From Pachyseris speciosa (Eukaryota; Cnidaria; Anthozoa; Scleractinia; Pachyseridae): a stretch of DNA of 64,000 bases. This document shows positions 21,467-32,929 of this stretch, in pieces. How positions within the stretch are numbered: position 1 is the stretch's first letter; every line of letters starts with the position of its first letter. A program made the position numbers and the translations under genes. Where the stretch lies: assembly GCA_016490735.1 (NCBI GenBank), contig JAEMWC010000273.1:168501-232500 (forward strand), read 5' to 3'. The notes under the pieces are model-generated. The model had not been told where the DNA came from. It worked only from the letters and a program-made list of their open reading frames with translations, and did no database searches.

Positions 21467-22443
21467 CGGCCCGTTTATATGGTCTCGGATACCCTAAACA
21501 ACCCACAGTGAGAAGAGGAGTCCTATTTGGCCGTTTTTCCAGTAGCCTGCGTGGCGGCGTGGCAGGCGCTAGAAAGGCAAAGGGAAGGAGGCAAACGGGC
21601 GCAAGCGCGAAGCGAGGGGAGCGCCACAAATGATAAGTCCGAAGTTATTACAGTATGCGGCTTTCGTCCGTTGACAGCTGCAGCAACGTAACACGATCGT
21701 TTGTAAGCGGTTTGATTACGCGTGGTGGATCATGATCGATCCGCGCTGCAGTTGTACGGTGCATTTAACTGGAAATACGGTCAAACAGGACTCCTCTGCT
21801 CCCTGTGGACAGCCCTCCTATCCTAAACAACTTTATCGAGCGTTTATATGAGAATTGCCTGACAGAGACAAAGTTGACCCTACTTTAGCTTAAAGGAAGA
21901 AGGCTAAATGTGGACCTTTGTACAGTACTTTGTCATTTTTCTTGTTTGAATATCGGCAATATTCATTGAAAATTTCCTTCGTTCGTTAATTTTTTGCCTC
22001 ACTACTTGTTTTTATAAAACAGGAAGCGGGAGCCAGTGAAGTAAATTTGTAGTTAACGTGTCACGTAACTCCGAATAGTTTTCCCATTTGAGTTTCTTCC
22101 CCGCTTTATCCGATTACTGTGGGTAATGCTGACTTTAAAAATTTAATTCCTTGAAAGAAATTTGTGTTTTTAAACCGAAAAATTGGACCGAAACACCTGC
22201 TTTTGGCATATCCGCGTATTTAATTTTCAGCCGTCTCATCCCAGATAGGCGAGCCAAAGTTGTCCCGCTTGCCAGGGTTGCCCTACCTTCCGAGGCGAGA
22301 CAACTCACCTTCCCGAATTGTCTCGCGTATCCGAGTTGTCTCGTCCACCGCATGTAAACGGTTGGTAGAACTGGGGTATAGAACTCGCAGGGTAACTCGG
22401 GGAGAGGGTTGTCTCGGGTACCCGAGACCATATAAACAGGCCC
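21467..22443. mobile_element. 977-bp TIR element with TAA target duplication (PIF/Harbinger-like)
   Basis: The ends carry GGCCYGTTTATATGGTCTCG in inverted orientation, and TAA lies on both sides (21464-21466, 22444-22446). Three-base TAA/TTA duplications are typical of PIF/Harbinger. There is no transposase. It carries a second, unrelated inverted-repeat element at 21515-21796. Confidence 0.65.
21515..21796. mobile_element. nested 282-bp MITE
   Basis: The left end, GAGGAGTCCTATTTGG followed by CCGTTTTTCCAGT, is mirrored at the right end (ACTGGAAATACGGTC, then AAACAGGACTCCTC). One end of the same family also occurs at 29669-29705, outside the large element, showing that it is a dispersed repeat. 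Confidence 0.65.
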
Positions 22444-22446
22444 TAA

Positions 22447-24841
22447 CAGTTGTGTTTCCTCTCAAGCAGCCCTGACAAAAATAATCCACCACTTCAAATA
22501 TGCATAACTCAGTTTGTATCTCATGGATGTTTACATATAAGTGAAAGCTTTGCCCTGTGGCAAAACTCAGAATGAAACGGACCAGCAAGGCCGAAACAAT
22601 CTTTCAGGGAGAAATGCTAACTCAACAGTAAATGACATTAGTGAAAATGTAAAGCTTATGGGATGTAGCTGGAGTAACAAGGATACCTCATCGGTTAAAC
22701 CAATACATTTGGTAATGAGTACTTTGGCGCCAAAGAAGAACAATCCGGGTAAACTTTACCACCTGAGATCGTGAAGTCGGTCACGTTAGTAATGACACTA
22801 TTGTTTGATCAATAAAATAACGCAAGAGTAGCAAAGCCGGAGTTTCCCATTTGTCTGACGGATACATGTACGTATATTGTGTTCACAAACGGTAAGTGAT
22901 AACTGGAGAATTTTAATTCGCAACACAATTGCGAGCAAAACCGTAAAACTGCATTTGCAGCAATTTTGCTTCAATACGTATAAGTGGGCACATGTATCCG
23001 GATGCGTCTGTAGAGTGTGCTGAAGTGCTCAAGAGATGACAAAAGCGGAGGAAGATGACGGCTCCAGATGACTGTGGAAGTTAAATTGAATTCACAGGGT
23101 AAGCAACAATGACTGTTGTTATTGCCAAACTGATCATTTTACTCCCTAGTTAACTGAAAGTGTAATAGCTTTCCTTTGTAATAGGCATATTTTATATTGA
23201 TTTGGTCTTTTGCAAGCCTTCAGGGTATTTCGCGGGAATGTAACCTTCGTTTCGCGCCAAGCATTTTCATACGGGCTCTTTTGTGCTAGAGATTACATTT
23301 TAAAATTACGGTGCAAACTAAATTTACCAAATTTTTGCAATTACTTGACGTGAACAGGGTGTCACTGTGGCCCAGAGAAAATAAATTCAACATGAAACTA
23401 TTGAACCAATCCGTTTGAAACAACCGAATTGGCACCAAACACTGAAAATCATGGGTAAACTTTACCGCTCAAGAGTGACATTACAGATCAATTTTAAAAA
23501 ATAGACAAAATTAACGTGCAAGAATGAACCATTAACAATGTTCACTGCGTAACTGAGCATTTCACAACGTTATTGCAGTTGGTTCTTCACGCACAAAGAA
23601 CAAGCAAAATAAGCCGCCTCGTGAATGACTTGACTGCGCGCGGGCAAATATTATTACTCTTAATTTCCCTGAGCTCGATTGAATCGCAACACTTTTGAAA
23701 CAACAACACAGTAATAATGTTGTGAGCCGAACTGCCCAGTTCAACATGTATTACTTTCTGTTAACCAGCCTCTGAGTAAGCATTTTATAACAGCGAAATA
23801 AAGTGCACGCGAAACAACACCAAAGCAAATCATTTCTCTCGCGTGCACTTGCAGTTAATGTTGGTGTACCTTCACAATGAGATTGAAATATGTCACGTTT
23901 ATTTCGTGAGCGCCACATCCGATCCCAGAATGTGGCATTTTGGAGTTCGAGAGCCCATAACTGAATATCTCTTTTCTTTGTACTACATGTAGTTCCGTTG
24001 GCTTGATACTTTAAAATGAATACATCGTTTCACGAGCACATTTGTTATGATCCGAGACATTTCTTTTAGATAGTGGCCAACTGTGAGCGGTCCGTGTGCT
24101 CGAAGCCAATTTTGTGAATTTTCTCGCGACCGGGATTCTCAACAGCAATTGATAGCAACGCAATCACCAAGTGAATTGTAGCGTACCCGAAAAACATTGG
24201 CGCTAAATCACCTCGTGAATGTTTATGCGGGTAAATTTTACCGATACCCCGCATCAACCGATCGAGTGACATGCTAGCAGGCATTCGCAAACCAAAACGA
24301 TTTTCGGACATGAGATTTATAGCCAACGCCTGCGGCTCTCTGAACACTGATGGCAGTGTTTTCTGTGATTGTTGTTAAAATGTCTTGTCTTTTCTCATGG
24401 AAAAACTAAGGAAACTGACTTCGGTCTCCTGTCTTCTTGTCATCAACAAGTTCTGCTTGAGTGGTTTTGACGATAAAACTATTGACCCGAAACGATTATG
24501 TGTCTCATTTTCTTCACGGCCACGGAACAAAAAGCGCGCCATTCTTCATCAGTGAAAATGTTAGTTTGGCGTTCTTTTTACACGTATGCACACTATTGCA
24601 TCCAAAGAAAGTGTATGTGGTAGAAATAGTGCATTTTAAAACTATTTTGACCTTTGATAGACGGCTATTTCGCTAACATCTGGCGGTAAAATTTACCGTC
24701 GTCGGGTAAACTTTACCCTGTTTGGAGGATGTGAAAATACTACACTCTGATTGGTCAATCGCGGTAAAGTTTACCCTCGCGGGGTAAACGTTTTTTGTCC
24801 GTATTGTTTTTGACTGATACGTAATGTTTCCAAAGAGTGTT
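22447..24841 (-). repeat. right long inverted repeat arm
   Basis: Uninterrupted arm of about 2.4 kb. It preserves the pre-insertion state at 24140-24175 that the left arm has lost. The minus-strand frames 23747-23562 (61 codons) and 24347-24066 (93 codons) mirror those of the left arm. Its inner boundary coincides with a nested MITE that ends at 22443. Confidence 0.85.
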
Positions 24842-25793
24842 CAAGGTAACAGGTAGCACGGTAGCAGGTAACAGGCAACAGAGTAACAAGGTAACGGGTA
24901 ACGGGTAACAGGGGTCACAGGTAATAGGTAACAGGTTAGCACGGTAACAGGTAACACGAGTAACAAGGTAACAGGTAACAGGGTAGCACGGCAACAGGTA
25001 ACAGAGTAACAAGGTAACAGGGTAGCAAAGTAACATGTAACAGAGTAACAAGGTAACAGGTAGCACGGTAGCAGGTAACAGGTAACAGAGTAACAAGGTA
25101 ACGGGTAACAGGTAACAGGTAACAGGGTAGCACGGTAACAGGTAACAGAGTAACAAGGTAACAGGTAACAGGTAACAGGGTAGCACGGTAACAGGTAACA
25201 CGAGTAACAAGGTAACAGGTAACACAGTAACAGGTAACAGAGTAACAAGGTAACAGGTAACAGGGAAGCACGGCAACAGGTAACAGAGTAACAAGGTAAC
25301 AGGTAACAGGGTAGCAAGGTAACATGTAACAGAGTTTTTTAACAGTTAACTATATGCAGGGTAGCACGGTAACAGGTAACAGAGTCAGAACAAGGTAACA
25401 GGTAACAGGGTAGTACGGTAACAGGTAACAGAGTCAGAACAAGGTAACAAGTAACAGGGTAGCACGGTAACAGGTAACAGAGTCAGAACAAGGTAGCAGG
25501 TAACAGGGTAGCACGGTAACAGGTAACACCATAACAAGGTAACAGGTAACAGGGTAGAACGGTAACAGGTAACAGAGTAACAAGGTAACAGGTAACAGGG
25601 AAGCACGGTAACAGGTAACAGACTGAGTAACAAGGTAACAGGTAACAGAGTAGCACGGTAACAGAGTAGCACGGTAACAGGTAACAGAGTAACAAGGTAA
25701 CAGGTAACAAGGTAGCACGTTAACAGGTAACAAGAGTAACAAGGTAACTTTAAAGCACGTTAACAGGTAACAAGAGTAACTAGGTACATACAT
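24842..25793. repeat. GGTAACA-type minisatellite, array 2 right part
   Basis: Continuation of the array interrupted at 12975. It contains a short non-repeat interruption near 25335-25355 and the GAGTCAGAACAAG variant unit also found near 11155-11260. Confidence 0.95.
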
Positions 25794-26135
25794 ACATATT
25801 TAATAATCCTAGGAGTCAATAGACTATACAGGATACTTAAAACAGTCAGTGACGAAATAGAAGGGAGAAAAAAAAACCTAATTCACAAGCTAGAAATAGA
25901 GTAACATGCAGGGGAAAATATATATTTAGGTTAAGTTATACGATAAATAGAGATTTACATTGCATGATAATATTGCCTTATTGTTGGGAGAGCATTCGTT
26001 TGGAAGGTAATAACGGACTCAGCATTAACAGCAGACGTAGAAAGATTATTCCAGAGGGGAATAACATGTGGGAAAAATGAAAACTTGTAGGCATTGGTCC
26101 CGGGCATTGGTGTGGGCACAGATATGTCTCAACTT
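25794..26135 (-). mobile_element. LINE 3' end fragment, copy 2
   Basis: Same fragment as 11606-11952, with the same junction to PolB sequence. It has a small deletion near 25885, where ACATTAAGCTA is shortened. Confidence 0.65.
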
Positions 26136-26571
26136 ATGAGAAATTGTCATTAAAAGTATCCATTGCAACCATTGCTCTCCCTTGTGCGGAATGTGCTTTA
26201 TTTCGCAACCAATCAGGAAGTGGGCCAGTTCCCAACGAGGGAGCATTATCAAAAACAACTTTTACATCAACGCTTTCAAAACCATCAAAGCGCCATCTCG
26301 TGTTGGGAGTCTCCACATTCACAAGCCCCAACCTTGTTTCCTCTTTCTGTCGCAACCATGCCTCCGCTTCAAACACCCTTCTGAACCAGGGGGAACCCGC
26401 GCAACATACAGTATATAATTTCATGATTTCGCCAAGCCTCGTGAAAGATTTAAGCAGAGATACGATATAATCATGCCACTACTTTCCGATCAAAAAGCGA
26501 TTGTGCAAGCAAGGTCGTTTAAGCCCTAGTTTAGGAAATTTCAATCGCCGTAAAAAATGTTTAAAGAAACA
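26136..26571 (-). pseudogene. third copy of the PolB N-terminal fragment
   Basis: Same content and same left junction as the copy at 11953-12388, with a frame starting at 26424. It differs from copy 2 by only a few substitutions, for example in the stretch just before the minisatellite. Non-functional. Confidence 0.85.
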
Positions 26572-27620
26572 GGTAACAAAGTAACAAGGTAACAGGTAAC
26601 AGGGTAGCATGGTAACAGAAAACAGACTAACAAGGTAACAGCTAATAGAGTAACTAGGTAACAGGTAACAGAGTAACAAGGTAACATGGTAGCGCGGTAA
26701 CAGGTAACAGAGTAACAAGGTAAAATGTAACAGGTAACAGGTAACAGCACGGCAACAGGTAACAGGGTAGCACGGTACCAGGTAACAAAGTAACAAGGTA
26801 ACAGAGTAACAAGGTAACAGGTAACAGGGTAGCACGGTAACAGGTAACAGAGTAACAAGGTAAACGGTAACAGGGTAGAACGGTAACATGTAACAGAGTA
26901 ATAAGGTAACAGGTAACAGAGTAACAAGGTAACAGGTAACAGTTAGCACGGTAACATGTAACAGAGTAATAAGGTAACAGATAACAGGGAAGCACGGTAA
27001 CAGGTAACAGAGTAACCAGGTAACAGGTAACAGGGTAGTACGGTACCAGGTAACAGAGTAACAAGGTAACAGGTAACAGGGTAGCACGGTAACATGTAAC
27101 AGAGTAACAAGGTAACAGGTAGCACGGTAGCAGGTAACAGAGTAACAAGGTAACGGGTAACAGGGGTCACAGGTAACAGGTAACAGGGTAGCACGGTAAC
27201 AGGTAACACGAGTAACAAGGTAACAGGTAACACAGTAACAGGTAACAGAGTAACAAGGTAACAGGTAACAGGGAAGCACGGCAACAGGTAACAGAGTAAC
27301 AAGGTAGCAGGTAACAGGGTAGCAAGGTAACATGTAACAGAGTAACAAGGTAACAGGTAACAGGGTAGCACGGTAACAGGTAACACCGTAACAAGGTAAC
27401 AGGTAATAGGGTAGAACGGTAACAGGTAACAGAGTAACAAGGTAACAGGTAACAGGTAACAGAGTAACAGGTAACAGGGAAGCACGGTAACAGGTAACAG
27501 AGTAACAAGGTAACAGGTAACAGAGTAGCACGGTAACAGAGTAGCACGGTAACAGGTAACAGAGTAACAAGGTAACAGGTAACAGGGTAGCACGTTAACA
27601 GGTAACAAGAGTAACTAGGT
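26572..27620. repeat. GGTAACA-type minisatellite, array 3
   Basis: Third array of the same family. It starts with the same units as array 2 (12389) and ends at the same LINE junction as arrays 1 and 2. A small remnant of the repeat also lies at 28003-28035, after the LINE. Confidence 0.95.
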
Positions 27621-27985
27621 ACATACATACATATTTAATAATCCTAGGAGTCAATAGACTATACAGGATACTTAAAACAGTCAGCGACGAAATAGAAGGG
27701 AGAAAAAAAAACCTAATTCACATTAAGCTAAAAATAGAGTAACATGCAGGGGAAAATATATATTTAGGTTAAGTTATACGATAAATAGAGATTTACATTG
27801 CATGATAATATTGCCTTATTGTTGGGAGAGCATTCGTTTGGAAGGTAATAACGGACTCAGCATTAACAGCAGACGTAGAAAGATTATTCCAGAGGGGAAT
27901 AACATGTGGGAAAAATGAAAACTTGTAGGCATTGGTCCCGGGCATTGGTGTGGGCACAGATATGTCTAAACTTATGAGGGTGGTT
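27621..27985 (-). mobile_element. LINE 3' end fragment, copy 3
   Basis: The longest of the three copies. Its minus-strand frame (28050-27793) contains FFPHVIPLWNNLSTSAV, the characteristic tail of CR1/L2/Jockey-like reverse transcriptases. The remaining polymerase domain is absent. It is followed by a short minisatellite remnant. Confidence 0.7.
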
Positions 27986-28035
27986 AGAACGATTGCCAAT
28001 GTAAGGTAACAGGTAACAGGTAACAGAGTAGTACG

Positions 28036-28276
28036 ATGACACGGGAACACGGTAACAGGTCAACATGGGTAACGCGGTACACTATATAACAGAGAGAAGT
28101 GGGTACAGTAATTCGAAGAAGTCGGTACATAACAATCATCATATATGAAGTACCTACCCTCTCCTAACGGCTGGCCAAAGAGCCTGAGGACTCTGGGTAC
28201 GAAATTACCATAAGCCGTTCCATTCCCTTATCGTTTCCAAAAGTTGCGCCTGGTTGATTCTCACCGTGCTGGTACG
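28036..28276 (+). promoter_or_regulatory. putative KHK upstream region
   Basis: Only about 240 bases separate the last minisatellite remnant from the KHK start. No clear TATA box stands out. If the gene is expressed from here, its promoter must be short or lie in repeat-derived DNA. Confidence 0.25.
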
Positions 28277-29194
28277 ATGCAAAGTGGAAGAATTTTATGT
28301 GTCGGTCTTGCTGCTCTTGACATCGTTAGCACCTGCGAATGCTACCCTGGGGAAGACAAAGATATAAGAGCCATTTCCCAAAGATGGCAGACGGGAGGGA
28401 ATGCGTGTAACACTGCCACAGTACTGAAGCAACTTGGAATGGACTGTGAATTTTTCGGTTCGATGTCGTATGGCTTCCAGGCCGATTTCATTCGCAAACA
28501 AATGAGCGATCGTGAAGTAAAGTTCGGCAACTGTGTTTGCCACTCTGACTGTGGTACTCCAACATCTTGTGTAGTATTGAGTCTTCAAACAGGAAGCAGA
28601 ACGATCGTGCATTCAAGAAATAACCTCCCTGAGCTTCAAGCTACAGATTTTGAAAAGCTGGACATGTCCAAGTACGACTGGATTCACTTTGAAGGGAAAG
28701 AGCGGGACATCGTGAAAATGATTGACATTGTTGATAAATTTAATGCTCTGCAGCCCGACTACAAGAAAATAAAAGTTTCCGTGGAATTAGAAAGACCAAG
28801 AGAAGGTCTCATGATGTTACTCAATAGAGGAGACGTCGTGTTTATCAGCAAAGATTTCGCACGTTTTCGTGGGTTTTCGTCAGCCGTAGAAGCTATCACA
28901 TCACTTTACAGGGAAACAAAATCGGGAGCCCTTCTGATTTGTGCATGGGGAGAGTATGGGGCGGATGGTATGGGTCCCGATGGTACTTTAAAACACGGCG
29001 ATGCCTATAACCCTGGTAAAGTAGTTGACACTCTTGGAGCTGGGGACACTTTCAATGCTGGCTTTATTTCAAGTCTTCGTAAAGGGTCGTTGCTGAAAGA
29101 TGCACTGAATTTTGCTTGTTTGTTAGCAGGTGTAAAGTGTGGTATGCAAGGTTATGATGGTTTAGGGAAAGCCATGCATCAACATTACAGTTAG
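28277..29194 (+). CDS. KHK: ketohexokinase (fructokinase), intronless
   Basis: Phosphorylates fructose at C1 with ATP, the first step of fructose catabolism in the cytosol. The 305-residue product is close to the 298 residues of mammalian KHK. It is a PfkB/ribokinase-family protein: residues 6-17 start with ILCVGLAALDIV, WQTGGNACNT (37-46) is the sugar-binding signature, and DTLGAGDTFNAG near residues 251-262 holds the catalytic Asp (about D257) and the anion hole. ERPREGL and the CAWGEYGADGMG block also match KHK. I chose ATG at 28277 because it places the family's first beta strand right after the start; an in-frame non-ATG extension reaches 28244. Vertebrate KHK has many exons, whereas this copy is one exon, so it may be a retrocopy or an ancestrally intron-poor gene. 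No disabling change is visible. Confidence 0.93.
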   Translation: MQSGRILCVGLAALDIVSTCECYPGEDKDIRAISQRWQTGGNACNTATVLKQLGMDCEFFGSMSYGFQADFIRKQMSDREVKFGNCVCHSDCGTPTSCVVLSLQTGSRTIVHSRNNLPELQATDFEKLDMSKYDWIHFEGKERDIVKMIDIVDKFNALQPDYKKIKVSVELERPREGLMMLLNRGDVVFISKDFARFRGFSSAVEAITSLYRETKSGALLICAWGEYGADGMGPDGTLKHGDAYNPGKVVDTLGAGDTFNAGFISSLRKGSLLKDALNFACLLAGVKCGMQGYDGLGKAMHQHYS

Positions 29195-29351
29195 TTTTAG
29201 TTACATAAAGGCAATGGATTCCATATTTTCCTAAACCTCATGTATTGGTTCATTTCATGTTAACATTCCCCCCCCCCCACCCCCCAGGAAATTTGATAGT
29301 TAATTAGGAATGTCCTGAATATCCAATCATTCACAGGAGCAATAGACTGCA

Positions 29352-30202
29352 TGGCAGGCACTAGAAAGGGGAAAAGAAGGGGGAAAGCAGACACCTGAGC
29401 TCACCTTGCTTCAAGCATGCACCTGTTTCCCCCTTTCCTTTCCAGCGTCATGCTAGAAGGGGAAAGAGGAGGGAAGAGGGCGCAGAGCGAGACAGGAGGG
29501 AGGGAAAAGAAAGCGCCTGCAGCAATCCCATTGTTACTCTCATTCTGCCCCCTAATTAAAATGAAAATTAATGGCATCTGCAAAACATCTCACTATAGAC
29601 TATATGGCGATGCAAAGAAAATGTGCACCAAACCGTGTCCATATCAGTAAGAAAAAACCACAGGAAGCCTAGGAGTCCTATTTGACCGTATTTCCAGTTA
29701 CAGTTGCAGCTCGAGTCAATCTTGTTCCTTGTAATCACCGTACGTGATCAAACTATGTACATGCGATTGTGTTACGCTGCTGTTCAAGAGCGTGGAAGAT
29801 GAGACGTTTCCCGAGAACCTGTTGGCAAAACTGCTACATGTACCAAGTCTTTCCTTTCCTGGAATTGCTTCAGTGCCTTTTTTGCTGTTCTTTCAGGTTA
29901 AATTCAAGGCCGTTACCTTATAAAACAACTCTCGCTCCTCCTTCCACATCATCAGCCACATTCTTTTTAATTTGAGAATAACCGATAAAGTTTCTCAGGA
30001 TGTTGTGGTTTCAGTGTTGACCAATCAGAGCTCCAGATTAAGTCCGTGACTGACATTTAATTAATTCTGATCAATAGCGATTTTACAAAAGGAACAATGG
30101 CATTGTTGCAGGCACTCCCTTCCCCCCCCCCCCTCCCTGTGCTCCCCTCACTTTGTGTGCACGCCAATTCTGCCCTTCCCTTTCCCTTTCTAGTGCCTGC
30201 CA
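29352..30202. repeat. possible inverted-repeat element with CT/GA-rich segments
   Basis: TGGCAGGCACTAGAAAGG at 29352-29369 is mirrored by CCTTTCTAGTGCCTGCCA at 30185-30202. GA-rich blocks follow the left end and CT-rich blocks precede the right end. A related GGCAGGCGCTAGAAAGG lies in the MITE at 21515-21796. The interior also contains the single MITE end at 29669-29705. The limits are uncertain and there is no coding sequence. Confidence 0.4.
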
Positions 30203-31160
30203 CAAAGGCTAGCACCATGCAGATTACAGGGGCAATATTTCATGGAGTTTCAATGGAAGGCTAAGCACTAATTTTCCCTTGTTGCCTTGCAAGCACCTGG
30301 TTAAGAGCAAATGATACAGAGAAAGGGATAAGCTAGTGATTTTTAGATTTGCTGTACTCAGATGATGTCATGCTAGTTGTCTTATTGCCTCAACTATCAA
30401 GACTAACAGTACCAGTAGTCTAGTCTCTTTTGCCAGGGTATACATTGAATGGTTGAAAACCATTCCAAGGTAAAAGTTTGGTTGCAATTGCTTTCAAAGA
30501 TGGTGCTTTAAAGTGCTACTATGATGAAATTTGCATCTTTCCTATATAAGCCATTTTAAAATGTAAACAAGTAATCTGTACCAGAAGAAGAATGCTTTAC
30601 TATTTTCAAAAATCTCTTTTTGTTGCAGAACTATTGAAGTTTTTTAAAATATGTAAATTAGCCAAATGTTGACATCGTAAACTCAACCGAATTTGATCAA
30701 ATATGATGAATAAAGATCTCAGCCAATTTGTATCAGAAATGCTTGATTCTTTCCAGTAAGATTCTATCAGATGTGCTTCACAATATGAGCTTACCAGTAT
30801 TGTTACCATGGCAACATACTGGGTTCCAGACCTCCTTGATATTAAGGGTTTTGCTGGCCACCTTCAGAATTCTATTTTGAGATTTGCCAATTGACCAGCA
30901 TATAGCATATAAATATGTTGGGTAGAGTTCACAGCCTTGTTAAATGTTTTTCGAGCTGAAAATCACTATAGTATTGAAATCAGGTTGGGGGAACTGGAAA
31001 AGAGTTAGTTGCCATGGGAACCAATTTTTTATAGCTGTAGGTGTGTTGCCTTTAGGACTATCAGCCTACCAAGTGCTGCAAAATGACTGAGATAGCTCTA
31101 TTTGAATATTTGATGTTATATTCAGTTGATACTATGGCATCATCAGTCATCTCATTTGCA
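30203..31160. other. intergenic DNA between KHK and importin alpha, no gene
   Basis: No frame with recognisable motifs. AT-rich sequence of ordinary composition. Confidence 0.4.
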
Positions 31161-31162
31161 TA

Positions 31163-32256
31163 CAGTGTGACCCTGTTAATACAGTCACTGATTGGGCCAC
31201 AATAAATTGGCCGTATTAACGGGGTGGCCAAATTAAAGGGGTAGGGTCAAAATCCACAACTAAAGGGTGTAAGTCGCATGAGCACTCCATGGACTAATAA
31301 ACAACCGCTTCAAAATTCACTCAGTAGATACAACACTTAAAAAATGTGAAGTGAAACTTCACTCAGTAAATAAAACACCTATAAATATTTAAAGTGTACA
31401 GTACTGTCTGAATCGCACGAGATAGATGAAAGCTTAAAGTTCAGCAAAAGAGAACCACAGACCAAGGAGAAAGCCACGAGAAGAAAAAGCAAGACATTGT
31501 AATGTACATGTCATCGGCTTCCCCGTGGGGTTGACCCCTGGGCTAACCAGGGGGGTTGTAAAACCAGTCAAGGAAACTTGAGGAATTTCCCTGGGGGATC
31601 AGGGAATCTCTCAAGACAAAGTTCCCTGGGTGAGGTGTCTCTCAGCTGAAAATCCCCATGAAATCCTTTTCAAACTTGTGAATTCCCCCACCCCCTAATC
31701 TTTGATTGTAAACAATGTCAAGATTTTTCCATACCCTCAGGCGAGGAATCTCATCCATCTGCTTGCATGCCCGGGCCACATATCTCCCTGGTTGGCCCAG
31801 GGTCGACCCCACGGGGAAGCTGGTGACATGTGCATAATTTCCGAACCGGAAGACACGCCTTTGTGCATCAATTGACTTTGTGATGAAAAATCGCTCTGCA
31901 ATTTGCCCAAGTGGATGTTAGTGTCAAGGATGAACAAGGAGAAGTGTTGTAACAGTGTTGTAAAGTAAATCGGCTCTTTGACTACCAAGTAAATTACAAT
32001 GGTTGATGAAATTGACATGTCACAGGTGCTTTGGTTTTCCAATTCAGCACAAGTGGCCGCATTAACAGGGTGAAATCATAAAGGATTCTGTTTGGGATTT
32101 TAAAGTGTGGCTGTTGGCTGTATTAACAGGTGACCGCTTTAACAGTTTTTTTTTTAAGAAAATGTATGGCCATATTATCAGGACAAAAATAATTGGCTGT
32201 AATAAAGAGGTGACCGTATTACCGAGGTGGCTGTAAGGCCTGGCAGGGTTCCACTG
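31163..32256. mobile_element. 1.1-kb pogo-like (Tc1/mariner group) non-autonomous element
   Basis: The ends are CAGTGTGACCCTG and the mirror image of CAGTGGAACCCTG, with TA on each side (31161-31162 and 32257-32258). Just inside are repeated phrases such as GGCCGTATTAACGGGGTGGCC and GGTGACCGTATTACC. This structure, with CAGT ends, a TA duplication and tandem subterminal motifs, is typical of pogo/Tigger MITEs. There is no transposase. A second inverted-repeat element is nested at 31508-31829. Confidence 0.65.
31508..31829. mobile_element. nested MITE with about 44-bp inverted repeats
   Basis: ATGTCATCGGCTTCCCCGTG with the following GGGTTGACCCCTGGGC is mirrored at 31787-31829. It is non-coding and inserted in the pogo-like element, so it is younger than it. 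Confidence 0.65.
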
Positions 32257-32929
32257 TATTTTACACATTTTTCAAACTAAAATATCGCTGAAACCAATGC
32301 AGATATTTACAATCAGAAAACAGCGTTTTTAATTTTTCTTGGAATTCTATGTGATAAACTGAAAAAAATCAAGGGGTAAAAATTTGATCATAGTAGCACT
32401 TTAACAAGTGTTAATCAATAAAAATATAAATTGACAAAAATAAGTCGGTGAGTTCTCTCAACCAATCAATGCTTAACTATGTGTATTGCTTATAGACCAA
32501 AACAGTGACACAAATTCCTCAAGACAATTCACTGAAAAAGATTACCAATAAATATTTCAAACGTTTTGAAGGAAAGTGTGTAGTTTAAAGTGTTTTGATA
32601 GGACAGGCCTTGGCAACTTCTGGAAAGGATATCTGGTTTATTTGGAAGAAAGATGTCAACAAAAAGAAAGAAACCATAATGTATTCAAATGCAACGTATG
32701 AGAATGAAAAAGATTGGACTTTTAAAGTAAATAACGCAGATTCAAGCAACAGTCACCTTATCGAGTTTATATGTATTACAGTGTAGCTTTAGTTTCCTCT
32801 CTTGTCAGTTACTTGCTTAACATTGAGACATACGTGGTAGACTGAAGTAACAGACAATGCAAAATTCAAAACTGAAATATACATTCATAATAAATCATTG
32901 AAGTACCAAAAACAGGCAGAGCAACTGGT

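Larger units (their letters stand above)
12976..24841. mobile_element. 11.9-kb element with about 2.4-kb terminal inverted repeats
   Basis: The left end (AACACTCTTTGGAAACATTA) is the exact reverse complement of the right end. The two arms then match for about 2.4 kb, once a nested insertion in the left arm is removed. The element sits inside the minisatellite and is flanked by CAAG on both sides (12972-12975 and 24842-24845), a probable 4-bp target duplication; the repetitive target makes this less than certain. Between the arms are about 5 kb with a LINE fragment and nested MITEs, but no transposase that I can recognise, so it is probably non-autonomous. Four-base duplications occur in Chapaev, Sola and Academ-like transposons, but I cannot assign the superfamily. 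Confidence 0.85.
9604..27985. repeat. tandem triplication: PolB fragment + minisatellite + LINE 3' end
   Basis: The same order of parts occurs three times: 9604-11952, 11953-26135 and 26136-27985. Each has about 425 bp from the start of the PolB fragment, then a GGTAACA minisatellite, then about 350 bp of a LINE 3' end. The second unit is long only because an 11.9-kb element is inserted in its minisatellite. Units 2 and 3 share differences from unit 1, for example GAACCCGCG instead of GAACCAGCG in the PolB piece and an extra GTAACAAAG at the start of the array, so they duplicated from each other most recently. The junction from LINE to PolB is the same in units 2 and 3, as expected for head-to-tail duplication by unequal crossing-over. 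Confidence 0.85.
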
